Assembly: GCF_026627425.1 (NCBI RefSeq)
Contig: NZ_JAPNLH010000018.1
Location: forward strand, 1 to 64,000
Source of the DNA: Arthrobacter endolithicus
Lineage (GTDB): Bacteria; Actinomycetota; Actinomycetes; Actinomycetales; Micrococcaceae
Direction of reading: 5' to 3'
Length of the DNA: 64,000 nucleotides
A model generated the notes under the pieces. It worked only from the letters and a program-made list of their open reading frames with translations, had not been told where the DNA came from and did not search any database. Positions 24,601 to 33,329 of the stretch are shown here, piece after piece; the stretch's first letter is position 1, and every line of letters begins with the position of its first letter. The position numbers were made by a program, and so were the translations under genes.

Positions 24601-27269
24601 TACTTGGCATCCTTGGCCGGTGGCCAGAACCACGGGCCGTAGAACCAGCGGCCGAACGCACTCATGCCGCTGGGGTCGCCGGGGTTCTGCGCGGGCATGT
24701 AGACGTGCGGCTGCCAGAGGTTGCCCTCACCGCCCCACTTCTTCGGGTCCCAGGTCGGATCGAGCTGGGCCATGCGCTTAGCGCTGGGCACGAAGGTCTT
24801 GTCCTGGATGGTGAGCTGGGTTCCCATGCCGAGACCGTCGAGGGCACCACCGGGGGCCATCAGCTTCTGCTCCGCGTCGTCGGTGATCATATAGCCGGCT
24901 TCCTCGCCCGCGTACACGTTGAGCCGTGTGATGCCCCACGAGTGGTCGTGGTAGAACATCATTCGCGCGCTCTGCTGGTTGGTATAGAAGAACGTCTCCG
25001 CACCGGGGCCGGGGTCTGGCATGTCCGGCACGTTGCTGACGCTGACACCCTTCGGGTAGGCGGTGTTCTCTCCGGTAGGGGTCACCCACTGGTGCGGCGT
25101 ACCGTCGCTGATCCACGGGGTGATACCGCCGTGCAGGTGCAAAGTGGCGCGGTTCTCCGAATAGCAGGTGGTCGGCTTGGGCGTCTGCCCGCACATTGGA
25201 TTGCGCACGCCGTCCAGGACGCTTTTTTCATCCTTGGCCATGTCCACCGGGATCTTGGTTTTGGGATCGAGCATCATCATATTCGGACCGGCACCGGCGC
25301 CCATTACCGAGGTGTCGACGGGGAGGAACAGATCGCCGGCTACGCCGGTGGGCAGCAGATTGCGGAACAGTACCCGGACGGGCTTGTTTTTCGTGGCGAT
25401 AATTGTCGGGCCGAGGTAGTGCGGATTGTCCACCCCGGCGAAGCTGATGGGACTGTCAGGCAGGGCAGGATCGAGGTTGGCGTTGCCGAGTACGACCTTT
25501 TTGCCCGGGACGACGCTGGTCGAGAGCTGGACGTAGCCACGCAGCAGAGTGGCCGGCAGGTCCCGGTGGAATTTCATCCGGTACTGCACCACCGCGATCT
25601 CGTAGTAGTCGGTGCCGGGGTAGGTAGTGGTGTCGGGCACCGCGACCGGGATGTACTGGCCCAGGTCGTTGGCGTTGGCCTCTCCCTGTCCTGGAAGGGT
25701 GTCAACAAACTTCTTGATTCCCGGGGTGAGGTAGCCCGCTCCGGGGCTGGTGACCACGATGTCAGTGACCGAGCCCTTGACCGCAACCTTGGCGGTGGCG
25801 CTGGCGCCCTTGTCTGCCGTGCCCACTGTGTCAGCGATTGTCACGGTCGGTGTGGAGCTGTAGCCGGCGCCGCCGTCGGTGACGTCGATGCGGGTGACGC
25901 CGATGGTGGCCTCGGCCTTGGCCGCCTGAGTGGGTAGCGTCTTGCTGGCATCGGTGAGGGTTACGGTAGGGGCGGAGGTGTACCCGCTGCCCGCGTTCGC
26001 TATCACGACGCCGGTGACCACTCCCTTAGAGTCCATCGTCGCGCTGCCCGTTGCCTGTTCGCCATCTGCGAGGTCAGGCTTGGAGAAGTTCACCAGCGGC
26101 TGGGTCTGATAGCCCGTGCCGCCGTCGGTCAACTTCAGGTTGTCGACTGCTCCGCTGGCCAGCGCATGCGCCTCGGAGCCCGCAGTGGGGTTCCCGCCCG
26201 TCAGCGTTACTGCTGGCGCGGTGAATCCGTAGCCGGTCTCGTTGACGTTGATGCCGGTGAGGACGCCGGTGGCAATCTTGGCGGTGGCCTTGGCCACCGT
26301 AGTCGGAGTGACTCCGGCGGTCGTGATCTCTACCGTGGGCGGGACGGCGTAGCCGTCACCCGGGCTGGTCACAGTAACACCGGAGATGGCGCCCGTCTTC
26401 GGGTCCACCGAGGCCGTAGCTTCCGCGCCGGTACCCGGATCGGTGATAGTCGGCGTGACTTCGGCCCCAAAGGAGTACGTGCGGTCGTGGGAGAAGTCCG
26501 GGTAGTTCGAGGCACCGAGCTTGATGGTGCTGTCCTTGGCTGGGGAAACGTTAGTGTTCAGCGTCGGGTCACCAGTTGCCGGTGTGCTCAAGGTGTCGCC
26601 GTTGGCCGGCACTTGTGTGTCGATCGGAATACCTTGACCGTAGAAGCCGATCACATCGTCCTTCTGCACCGGCACCGCCGGCACGGAATAGGTCGTGACC
26701 TCTCCGGTGTTCACGGTCGGTGTCGGAACCTTCAGCTCGTCGCTGGCGTAGACGACGGCGTACTCCCCGGCGGTGCCGGTGGGCCGCAGCACCAGGGCGT
26801 GGAAGAGGCTGCCGGCGGAGGGGGTCGGGCTCGCCCCCGCGGTGCCCTGGTTCCAGCTCTGAAAGTTGTTGAGCGTGCCGGCGGGCAGCTTGGCATGGTC
26901 CAGCACCACCAGAACCGGACCCAACTCACCAGTCGGCTTCGCGTAGTCGGTCGCGTAATTGCGTTTGGTCAGGGGGTTGCCGTACAGGACCGGTGTTGGG
27001 GTCCCGATGCTGATCTTCACCATCGCGTCCGCCAACGTCTGCGGGCTGTTTGCCCAGTTGGGGTACGGACCGAAGTAGTGCGGCACCTTCGTCATGTCGG
27101 TGCTGCTCGAGGGGATGGCGGCTGCGGCAATATCGGGTTGGAAGGGGGTGTGCATACCTCCCAAGGGGCCGATACTGCTGATCAACAGTGCCAGTACCAG
27201 GATGGCAGCCGGCCTGGCCAGGCGACGCCTCGGGGCCCGGTGGAAAGGGGGGCGGGCAGTCGGTTGCAT
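21654..27269 (-). CDS. giant secreted multicopper oxidase with GxGY repeats and Ig-like tail
   Basis: An exported 1871-residue copper oxidase. The N terminus is a long signal peptide. Residues about 285-515 hold six repeats of the form G-x-GY-x-x-P-x-V-x-I/L. The cupredoxin core has all four copper motifs: HLHGG near 709, FYHDHSWG near 771, HPLHFHLND near 1310 and HCHILSHEEMDMM near 1423, so type 1, 2 and 3 sites look complete. A fibronectin-III-like region (about 1470-1555) and three Big_5/Ig-like repeats of roughly 100 residues end the protein; no LPXTG anchor. Size and plan resemble the MofA-like manganese-oxidase group more than laccases or CopA. The substrate is inferred, not shown. Confidence 0.88.
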   Translation of the reverse strand: MQPTARPPFHRAPRRRLARPAAILVLALLISSIGPLGGMHTPFQPDIAAAAIPSSSTDMTKVPHYFGPYPNWANSPQTLADAMVKISIGTPTPVLYGNPLTKRNYATDYAKPTGELGPVLVVLDHAKLPAGTLNNFQSWNQGTAGASPTPSAGSLFHALVLRPTGTAGEYAVVYASDELKVPTPTVNTGEVTTYSVPAVPVQKDDVIGFYGQGIPIDTQVPANGDTLSTPATGDPTLNTNVSPAKDSTIKLGASNYPDFSHDRTYSFGAEVTPTITDPGTGAEATASVDPKTGAISGVTVTSPGDGYAVPPTVEITTAGVTPTTVAKATAKIATGVLTGINVNETGYGFTAPAVTLTGGNPTAGSEAHALASGAVDNLKLTDGGTGYQTQPLVNFSKPDLADGEQATGSATMDSKGVVTGVVIANAGSGYTSAPTVTLTDASKTLPTQAAKAEATIGVTRIDVTDGGAGYSSTPTVTIADTVGTADKGASATAKVAVKGSVTDIVVTSPGAGYLTPGIKKFVDTLPGQGEANANDLGQYIPVAVPDTTTYPGTDYYEIAVVQYRMKFHRDLPATLLRGYVQLSTSVVPGKKVVLGNANLDPALPDSPISFAGVDNPHYLGPTIIATKNKPVRVLFRNLLPTGVAGDLFLPVDTSVMGAGAGPNMMMLDPKTKIPVDMAKDEKSVLDGVRNPMCGQTPKPTTCYSENRATLHLHGGITPWISDGTPHQWVTPTGENTAYPKGVSVSNVPDMPDPGPGAETFFYTNQQSARMMFYHDHSWGITRLNVYAGEEAGYMITDDAEQKLMAPGGALDGLGMGTQLTIQDKTFVPSAKRMAQLDPTWDPKKWGGEGNLWQPHVYMPAQNPGDPSGMSAFGRWFYGPWFWPPAKDAKYPPMANPYYDPKCDPNAAAFCEPALIPSTPNNSVGMEAFHDTPVVNGTAYPTTTMDPKTYRFRILNGSDDRFWNLSWYVADPATGTEVALKSSEVSMAQTDPVVMPTPDTTKSPKGPDWIQIGNEGGFLPTPAVVPAHETTFITDATRFDVGNVDQHSLLLAPAERADVIVDFSAYRGKTLILYNDAPAAFPGRIPGYDYYTGGPDMAPSGAPSTLPGYGPDTRSVMQVKISNAAPALAFDRPNTTADQMGKLMAAFDHHTDAAGKAAGVFESSQNPIVVGQAAYNQAYGKTFAGNGYCNAASNPAAKCDGLVRIAEQGGEQFKFDTLAGPQLSIPIQGKSVHDEMNSANFDEWGRMSGNIGLEAPGATPLLQNVILYPYVNPATEKLDGTAGTNSLNVTPISTNADGTQIWKITHNGVDTHPLHFHLNDVQVLNRVTWDNIIIPPEPTELGWKDTVRVSPLEDTIVAVRPILPKLPFAIPDSNRPLNPMMPLGAKGSTTGPNGSEAGFNNTDTNGNPITPITNDMTNFGWEYVWHCHILSHEEMDMMRPISVSAPRTLPDASVVSFTRPTSDVVLNWTDGTPVSITDPTTWGNAKNEIGYKIERAPLTNGAVGIYTQIATTLANITTYTDKTAGTGQYAYRVTAWNAAGNTLSAPSLTASTTPKVTASSPASGATGVATNVRPTVTFNETVTGVSNNTFTLKQGTTTVPASVTYSATTGTATLVPTAALTADKRYTLSVTTAIKSASGGSLAASNWDFITGPSPTVITTNPAAGATGIGLGTTTTRTPLSATFSESVTGLPTSAASTPNFTLKLGTATIASKVTYNATTRIATLTPDAPMVSDRTYTLSLSNAVKDVAGNPLTTKTWTFITGPAPVVTARTPAVNATGVSRTANITATFSEAVTGLPSTAAANANFTIKRTSNSAAFASVASYSSTTKVATLNPTGTLLAYTQYTITLSSRIKDTAGNLLTPVTWNFTTGK

Positions 27270-27420
27270 GATATTTCCCCTAACAAGCGGAGCCCGGGAT
27301 TGCGGGCTCTATGTGATGAGGGTGCACCACCAACGGTCGAAGCGGGCCGTTTATGACATAAGTGTCATCTGGCCGGAAACGTCTGCTTCGTGGGCCTCGT
27401 CGCGGACTTGCGTGAGATTG

Positions 27421-27445
27421 CGCACACAATTAGGATGAGTGTGCG
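27421..27445. promoter_or_regulatory. inverted repeat in the oxidase-mobA divergent promoter region
   Basis: CGCACAC and GTGTGCG form perfect 7-bp arms 11 bases apart, about 82 bases before the monooxygenase start and 150 bases before the multicopper oxidase start. Either gene could be controlled from it. Confidence 0.4.
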
Positions 27446-27460
27446 TTATTAGAACGGAAT

Positions 27461-27475
27461 GTTCAGATAGCGAAC
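27461..27475 (+). promoter_or_regulatory. candidate IclR operator upstream of the monooxygenase gene
   Basis: GTTCAGATAGCGAAC has GTTC/GAAC ends and is matched at 12 of 15 positions by ATTCAGATAACGGAC upstream of the iclR gene at 30672. Shared presence at two genes of one module supports a common regulator, most simply the IclR protein. Confidence 0.5.
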
Positions 27476-27526
27476 TAGTGGCGATGCTTGTGAGCTCGCC
27501 GCCCACAGTGCAGTGAGGAGATTCTT

Positions 27527-29428
27527 GTGCAGTTCCACCACCACGGATATGTATCCGGTGACCCCCGCATCCAGACGGCGGCCGGGACCGGCATCGACCG
27601 TCCCGAGGAGCTTCCCAGCGAGGTGGATGTGCTCATTGTGGGCTCGGGGCCGGCCGGCATGCTCATCGCGGCCCAGCTGGCCCAGTTCCCGGACATCACC
27701 ACTCGCCTCGTGGAACGCCGCGGTGGGCGGCTGGAGCTCGGTCAGGCCGACGGCATCCAGGCCCGCAGCGTCGAGACCTTCCAGGCATTCGGTTTCGCCG
27801 AGCGGATCATTGCGGAGGCGTACTGGCTCACCGAAATGAACTTCTGGCGCCCGGGCGATGAAGACCCCCGGAACATCGTCCGCGGCGGTCGCGCGGTCGA
27901 CGACGCCACCGGCATCAGCGAATTCCCGCACCTCATCGTCAACCAGGCCCGCGTGCTCGACTACTTTGCCGAGGTCGCGGTGAACTCGCCCAGCCGCCTG
28001 ACCCCCGACTTTGGCTGGGACTTCCATACGCTCGAGGTCACCGACGAGGGCGAGTACCCCGTCAGGGTCACGCTGGTCCGCAGCGCCGGACCGGACGAGG
28101 GCACCGAGCGCATCATACACGCCAAGTACGTCGTCGGCTGCGACGGCGCACGTAGCAAGGTCCGCGCCTCGATCGGCTGCACCCTTGCCGGCGACGCTGC
28201 CAACCACGCCTGGGGAGTCATGGATGTGCTGGCCAAGACCGACTTCCCCGACATCCGCACCAAGTGCGCCATCCAATCCCACGACGGCGGATCCATCCTG
28301 CTGATCCCGCGCGAGGGCGGCCATCTCTTCCGGATGTACGTGGACTTGGGTGAGGTGCCTGAAGACGATCGCGGCGCCGTGCGCAAGACCAGCATCGAGC
28401 AGATCATCGCCAAGGCGAACGAGATCATGCACCCGTATTCCGTGGATGTGCGCAGCGTTGCCTGGCACAGCGTCTACGAGGTTGGCCACCGCCTCACCGA
28501 CCGGTTCGACGACGTCCTGGCGCAGGACCGCGGCACCCGCAGCCCGCGCGTCTTTATCACCGGCGACGCTTGCCACACGCACAGCGCCAAGGCCGGCCAG
28601 GGCATGAACGTCTCCATGCAGGACGGCTTCAATCTTGGCTGGAAACTGGGTCACGTGCTTGAGGGCCGGAGCCCTGAGTCACTGCTGGACACTTACTCCG
28701 CCGAGCGCCAGGTCGTAGCCAAGAATCTTATCGACTTCGACAAGCAATGGTCGACGATGATGGCTAAGAAGCCCGAGGAATTCGCCAACCCCACGGAGCT
28801 GGAGGACTTTTATGTGCGCACTGCCGAGTTCCCGGCCGGGTTCATGACGCAGTACACGGGCTCGCTGCTCACCTCCGCTGACGCCGACCAGGAACTGGCC
28901 ACAGGGTTCCCGCTCGGCAAGCGCTTCAAGTCCGCGCGTGTCTCCCGCGTCTGCGACACCAACGCCCTCCACCTGGGTCACCAGGCCACCGCCGACGGCC
29001 GCTGGCGCATCTACGTCTTCGCCGATGCGGCCAAGCCCGGGGCCGCCTCGCCCACCACTGATTTGGCGCAATGGCTCGCGAGCGCTCCGGAATCGCCACT
29101 GGCCGCCACACCCCAAGGGCTCGACGCCGACGCCTGGTTCGATGTGAAGGTCATCTACCAGCAGAAGCACGAGGACATCGACATCAACGCGGTGCCGGAA
29201 GTGTTCAAGCCCGAGGTCGGGCCATTCGAGCTCACCGACCTCGAAAAGGTTTACGGCGTCGTCGAGAGTGATGACATCTTCGATACACGGGGGCTGTCCC
29301 GCGACGGCGTGGTCGTCGTCGTACGCCCGGACCAGTACGTAGCGAACATCCTGCCGCTGACCGCGACCGCTGAACTGGGCGAGTTCTTCGCTCCCGTGCT
29401 GTCGGGGACAAGGGCCAGAACGGTCTGA
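27527..29428 (+). CDS. mobA: FAD-dependent 3-hydroxybenzoate 4-monooxygenase-like enzyme
   Basis: Uses NADPH and oxygen to hydroxylate an aromatic ring, probably 3-hydroxybenzoate to protocatechuate. 633 residues with the Rossmann GSGPAGMLIAAQLA near residue 40, the GD fingerprint GDACHTHSAKAGQGMN near 350, the DG motif CDGARSKVR, and the C-terminal thioredoxin-like domain (about 450-630) of the phenol hydroxylase group. N terminus MQFHHHGYVSGDP, LGQADGI, and the tail VVVVRPDQYVANILPL closely match MobA of Comamonas as I recall it; phenol 2-monooxygenase is the alternative. GTG start with GAGGAG upstream. Followed by iclR and an MHS transporter gene on the other strand. Confidence 0.85.
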   Translation: MQFHHHGYVSGDPRIQTAAGTGIDRPEELPSEVDVLIVGSGPAGMLIAAQLAQFPDITTRLVERRGGRLELGQADGIQARSVETFQAFGFAERIIAEAYWLTEMNFWRPGDEDPRNIVRGGRAVDDATGISEFPHLIVNQARVLDYFAEVAVNSPSRLTPDFGWDFHTLEVTDEGEYPVRVTLVRSAGPDEGTERIIHAKYVVGCDGARSKVRASIGCTLAGDAANHAWGVMDVLAKTDFPDIRTKCAIQSHDGGSILLIPREGGHLFRMYVDLGEVPEDDRGAVRKTSIEQIIAKANEIMHPYSVDVRSVAWHSVYEVGHRLTDRFDDVLAQDRGTRSPRVFITGDACHTHSAKAGQGMNVSMQDGFNLGWKLGHVLEGRSPESLLDTYSAERQVVAKNLIDFDKQWSTMMAKKPEEFANPTELEDFYVRTAEFPAGFMTQYTGSLLTSADADQELATGFPLGKRFKSARVSRVCDTNALHLGHQATADGRWRIYVFADAAKPGAASPTTDLAQWLASAPESPLAATPQGLDADAWFDVKVIYQQKHEDIDINAVPEVFKPEVGPFELTDLEKVYGVVESDDIFDTRGLSRDGVVVVVRPDQYVANILPLTATAELGEFFAPVLSGTRARTV

Positions 29429-29858
29429 CCCACGTCCCGCCCGGCCACGCTGCCTCCAAGTACGCAGTGGTGGGCCTAGCCCACACGTCCGCCGGATGCG
29501 TGCCGCTGGTTATCGCAGGTCCACCTGCTCGAACTCGAGCAGGTCCATGCCGCTGGCCACCGGCCCACTGTGTAGAGTCGAAGCTCCTCTCCGGCGACAG
29601 TGCGCAGGAGTGCGAATCCTTCGAAGCCCGGGTGGCCGCTCGGCGACTTAAGGGTCGAAGCCACGGTGGCGGCGGGGGATGCATCCACTGGGCTTTACTT
29701 CTGGCTGTTCGGTGCTGCAGACGTTGCCGCCAGCGGAGCAAAAAGGATTGCCAAGGCGGCGATTAAGCCCGGGATGCGAAGAAGAAGGTTATCGTCTCCA
29801 CCGGAAGATTGAGCGTCAGGAGCACGCCTGAGAGGATCTGGATGCTGGCGCCGTGACG
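29429..29858. other. intergenic region with a hairpin, no intact gene
   Basis: ACCTGCTCG-AACT-CGAGCAGGT (29523-29544) is a perfect 9-bp hairpin between the convergent monooxygenase and iclR genes and could end transcription. Minus-strand frames contain SGHPGFEGFALLRTVAGEEL and, after a frame change, MDLLEFEQVDLR, which may be debris of a small ferredoxin-like-fold protein; too weak to name. Confidence 0.4.
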
Positions 29859-30587
29859 CTACTGCAATTGCGCCTCAATGGCCCGCGCGCTAATGCCGAG
29901 ACGGGAGCCGATGGCGGCCGGTTCGTTGCCGCGCCCCAGGAAGATCACGCAGATGGCTGCCGGCATGCCGCCGGGGACGTGGATGGGTGCGGCGATTGCG
30001 GAGACCCCGGGAAGGACCTCGTCGTGGCTCGTGGCGAACCCGGCGGCACGAGCGGCACGCGCTTCGTGACGGTAGGGCAGGCCGGGCGCCAGCCGCGCCC
30101 ACGCGTCCTCGCTGATGGCGGACTGGATGGCAATGCCGGGCGCGCCGGAACTGAAGGAGTGGCGCGTTCCCGGGCGCTGGGCCAGGGTGGCGCCGGAATG
30201 CCGTGGCTCGACAGTCAGGAGGGTGACGGTGTCGCGGTGGTCCCACACGGCAATGAAGGCCGTCATTGACAAATCATTGGCCAGCTCCGTAAGTTCGGGG
30301 AGCGCGGCCGTCTGCAAGTCCTGGGACACGCCGCGTGCCAGCACCGCCAGCCCCGGTCCGGTCTGGACCCGGCCTGCGTCGTCCCTGATCAAGAGTGAAT
30401 GGTCCTCCAGGGTGCGAAGGATTCGGTAGGCGATGGAGCGGTGCACCCCCAACGCCTCCGACAATTCGGCGATGGTCAGGGGAGACTGGGCCGCGGCCAG
30501 AATTTCCAGCGTGCGTATGCCGCGGGACAAGGTTTGAGAATGGGCTGCTGCCTTCGCCGGGCGGTTCTGTACTGCTTCTGTACGCAC
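29859..30587 (-). CDS. IclR-family transcriptional regulator
   Basis: A 242-residue regulator with an N-terminal winged helix (LTIAELSEALGVHRSIAYRIL is the helix-turn-helix, split around GVHRS) and a C-terminal GAF-like effector domain ending in a basic helix. IclR proteins next to aromatic hydroxylases commonly respond to hydroxybenzoates or protocatechuate. GTG start. Located between the monooxygenase and the MHS transporter gene, with a candidate operator 85 bases upstream that recurs before the monooxygenase. Confidence 0.88.
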   Translation of the reverse strand: MRTEAVQNRPAKAAAHSQTLSRGIRTLEILAAAQSPLTIAELSEALGVHRSIAYRILRTLEDHSLLIRDDAGRVQTGPGLAVLARGVSQDLQTAALPELTELANDLSMTAFIAVWDHRDTVTLLTVEPRHSGATLAQRPGTRHSFSSGAPGIAIQSAISEDAWARLAPGLPYRHEARAARAAGFATSHDEVLPGVSAIAAPIHVPGGMPAAICVIFLGRGNEPAAIGSRLGISARAIEAQLQ

Positions 30588-30671
30588 ACCTATTCCTGTT
30601 CAGTAGCCGTCCGCGGTAGCCGGCATTGCGGCAGCCCCACATTTTGCCTTCATCCTATAGTGGGACATCGA

Positions 30672-30686
30672 ATTCAGATAACGGAC
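30672..30686. promoter_or_regulatory. candidate IclR operator upstream of iclR
   Basis: ATTCAGATAACGGAC shares the core TTCAGATA-R-CG-R-AC with 27461-27475. The position, between iclR and the end of the MHS transporter gene, fits autoregulation. Confidence 0.45.
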
Positions 30687-30807
30687 ATGGACGGGCAGGT
30701 GGCCGCTGCCCGCTTGAGCTAACTGGTACGCACTGACGTGGACATTTTCCCCAAGCGCGACGGCGGCCCCCCTAAGGTGGGCGCCGCCGTCGTGCTTGGT
30801 TTGCGTT

Positions 30808-32199
30808 TTAGGCTTGTGCGGAGGCCACGTCCGCAACCGGCTGACGCTTGTCAAAGATGGTGGCGCCAACCTCCTGCTCGGCCTGATGGGTGATGCTGAG
30901 GTTGATCCCGGAACGGTCTTTGAGCATAATGACCGCGGCCAGGCCGATGAGGGTCGTGAGCAGCAGGTACCCGGAGATGGCGAGGCTGGTGCCGGTGGCC
31001 TGCAGCAGCCACTGGGCGATCAAGGGAGAAAACGCACCGCCCAGAATGGCGCCGATGGCGTAGGAGATGGAGACGCCGGAGAACCGCACCGAGGCCGGGA
31101 AGATCTCGCTGTACCAGGCGGCCTGAGGGCCGTAGGTCAGGCCCAGGCCAAAGGTGAGCAGCAGCAGTGCCAGGTATAGGGCCCAGAGTTCGCCGGTGTT
31201 GATCAACAGGAACAGGGGAAACACAGTCAGGGCCATGGCGACATAGCCGATCACGTAGGTGCGCTTGCGCCCGATCTTGTCGGACATGCCGCCGGCCAGT
31301 GCGGTGAAGATGAGCCACGTGGCTGCGGCAAAGGTCATGGCGATGAGTACGGGCGTCTTTGCCAGGCCCACGATCCCGTCGGGGTTGGTGGCGTAGCTGG
31401 GGATGAAGCCTCCCGTGGCCATGTAGCCGGCGGCATTGTTGCCGACAAAAACCAGGGCCGCCAGGATGACGAGGAGCCAATGCTTGCGGAACAGTTCGAC
31501 CACGGGAATTTTTGGCTGCTGCTTCTTCTCCGCGATCTCCAGGAACACGGGGCTTTCCTCCACAGCACGGCGCACGAAGTAGCCCACACCGATCAGGACG
31601 AAGCTGAGCAGGAACGGGATGCGCCAGCCCCAGGCCATGAAAGCATCACCCGGTGCGATGACGCCGGTCATCAGCGCCATGACGCCGGAGGCCAGGAGCA
31701 GGCCCAGCGGGACGCCGAGCTGCGGGAACGAACCGGCCCGACCGCGCTTGTTGGCGGGCGCATGCTCAACGGCCATGAGGACGGCGCCGCCCCATTCGCC
31801 GCCTGCCGAGACGCCTTGGAGAATGCGCAGGAGCAGCAGGAGGACCGGGGCCAAGACTCCCGCCGTAGCATAGGTGGGCAGCAGGCCGATGAGCATGGTG
31901 CTGGTGCCCATCAATAAAAGGGTCAGCACCAGCATGGCCCGGCGGCCGATCCTGTCCCCGTAGTGGCCGGCGAGGAACGCGCCGAGCGGGCGGAACAGGA
32001 AGCTGATGCCCACAGAGGCAAAGGAGAGCAGCAGACCGATCTGGGCGCCGGCGGGCCCAAAGAACAGGTGGGCAAAAACCAGGCCTGCGGCCGTTGCGTA
32101 GATGAAGTAGTCGTACCACTCGACGGTGGTACCGATCAGGGTCGCAAACGCGACGCGTCGCTGCGTGCGCCGCGTATCGAGGGCTTTTGTGTTGCTCAT
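30808..32199 (-). CDS. MFS transporter of the metabolite:H+ symporter (MHS) family
   Basis: A 463-residue importer with 12 predicted helices. MHS hallmarks are TTVEWYDYFIYATAAGLVF in TM1, the MFS loop motif GHYGDRIGRR, LLRILQGVSAGGEWGGA in TM4 and the second loop motif GGMSDKIGRKRTY. MHS members import shikimate, citrate-like or aromatic acids by proton symport. The neighbouring hydroxybenzoate hydroxylase suggests an aromatic acid substrate. Divergent from a LysR gene across 149 bases. Confidence 0.9.
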   Translation of the reverse strand: MSNTKALDTRRTQRRVAFATLIGTTVEWYDYFIYATAAGLVFAHLFFGPAGAQIGLLLSFASVGISFLFRPLGAFLAGHYGDRIGRRAMLVLTLLLMGTSTMLIGLLPTYATAGVLAPVLLLLLRILQGVSAGGEWGGAVLMAVEHAPANKRGRAGSFPQLGVPLGLLLASGVMALMTGVIAPGDAFMAWGWRIPFLLSFVLIGVGYFVRRAVEESPVFLEIAEKKQQPKIPVVELFRKHWLLVILAALVFVGNNAAGYMATGGFIPSYATNPDGIVGLAKTPVLIAMTFAAATWLIFTALAGGMSDKIGRKRTYVIGYVAMALTVFPLFLLINTGELWALYLALLLLTFGLGLTYGPQAAWYSEIFPASVRFSGVSISYAIGAILGGAFSPLIAQWLLQATGTSLAISGYLLLTTLIGLAAVIMLKDRSGINLSITHQAEQEVGATIFDKRQPVADVASAQA

Positions 32200-32348
32200 G
32201 GGTCGTAGTCCTTGATTTCAGTCCGGGATACCGGCCGGGCCGGCTTCGCATCAACGCGGCAGCAGGCTCCGGCGAGCGGAATGTAATCAGTGTCACAGAA
32301 AAATTTCCATGAGTAAACTTATAAAAAACGGCATACTAATTCGGTTTC

Positions 32349-33329
32349 GTGAAAGAAGTCCTCTTGTCAAAGTTCACGTTCCGCCAGCTGGAGCTTTTTG
32401 TGGCGCTGGCGGAGTTTCCCACGCTCAGTGATGCGGCCGCATCACTGCACTTCTCCGAGTCGGCGCTTTCCCAGGCGATCACCCGGCTGGAACGCGCAGT
32501 GGGCGAACAGCTGTGCATCCGCCGCAAGGCGAGGGGCCTACAGCTGACCCCTGCCGGGGAATACTTTGCGGTCAGGGCCCGCGTACTGCTGAAAGGAGCG
32601 GAGGACCTGCTGGCCGAGATGGCCGGTGCCACGGGGCAGTTGAAGGGACCCGTAAAGCTGGGCTGCTTCGCCAGCTTCGCCGCCAGCGTGCTGCCCGCCA
32701 TCCTGGACGGCTTCCCCCGGATCCACCCCGGCGTTGACGTGGAGGTCGTGGTCGGAACGCACGATGACCTGCTGCCCGCGCTGGAGAACGGCCGGCTGGA
32801 CCTGGCCATCGTCTACGACATGGAACTGCCGCCGGGGTTCCAACGCCGAACCATCTACGAGACCGAGCTGCAGGCGGTACTGCCCGTTGACCATCCGTTG
32901 GCGCTACAGGAAACCGTCGACCTGGCACAGCTGGCCACTGAACCGCTGATCATGTACGACGCCAGCCCCAGCCCGGCCAATACCCACCGGGCCTTTGCTG
33001 AGCGCGGCCTTCACCCGAGAATCGTGGCGAACATGCCGCAGATCATCCTTGTGCAGGCGTTGGTGGGCCGCGGCCTGGGCTATGGGCTTTTGATGTCGCG
33101 TCCGAACTGGGCGCCGGTCACCCTGGAAGGACTTCCCGTAGCAGTGCGCTCGCTGGCGCCTCCGGCCAGCCGCACCACCATGTCGGGCATTTGGCTCGAA
33201 GGCTCCCGGCTCAGTCCTCGCGCGCAGGCACTTCTCGATTTCACTGCCGACACGTTCAGGCAAACACGCTCGCCAACGCAGCAAGAAACAAAAGACAGAC
33301 ACAAACACGACCGGTCGGCACCTCGTTGA
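32349..33329 (+). CDS. LysR-family transcriptional regulator
   Basis: A 326-residue regulator. The N-terminal helix-turn-helix is FTFRQLELFVALAE, DAAASLHFSESALSQAI and TRLERAVGEQL; the effector domain (about 95-300) has the two-lobed periplasmic-binding fold with GRLDLAIVYD and VGRGLGYGLL. The GTG at 32349 lacks a clear ribosome binding site; TTG 32364 is an alternative. Divergent from the MHS transporter, the probable target. Confidence 0.88.
   Translation: MKEVLLSKFTFRQLELFVALAEFPTLSDAAASLHFSESALSQAITRLERAVGEQLCIRRKARGLQLTPAGEYFAVRARVLLKGAEDLLAEMAGATGQLKGPVKLGCFASFAASVLPAILDGFPRIHPGVDVEVVVGTHDDLLPALENGRLDLAIVYDMELPPGFQRRTIYETELQAVLPVDHPLALQETVDLAQLATEPLIMYDASPSPANTHRAFAERGLHPRIVANMPQIILVQALVGRGLGYGLLMSRPNWAPVTLEGLPVAVRSLAPPASRTTMSGIWLEGSRLSPRAQALLDFTADTFRQTRSPTQQETKDRHKHDRSAPR

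Noticed and set aside
24132-25937. 601-codon plus-strand open frame
   Set aside because: Antisense to the multicopper oxidase; composition is that of GC-rich complementary strand (Gly/Arg/Val-rich), with no domain. Same for the 396-codon frame at 26166-27356 and the 356-codon frame at 20168-21238.
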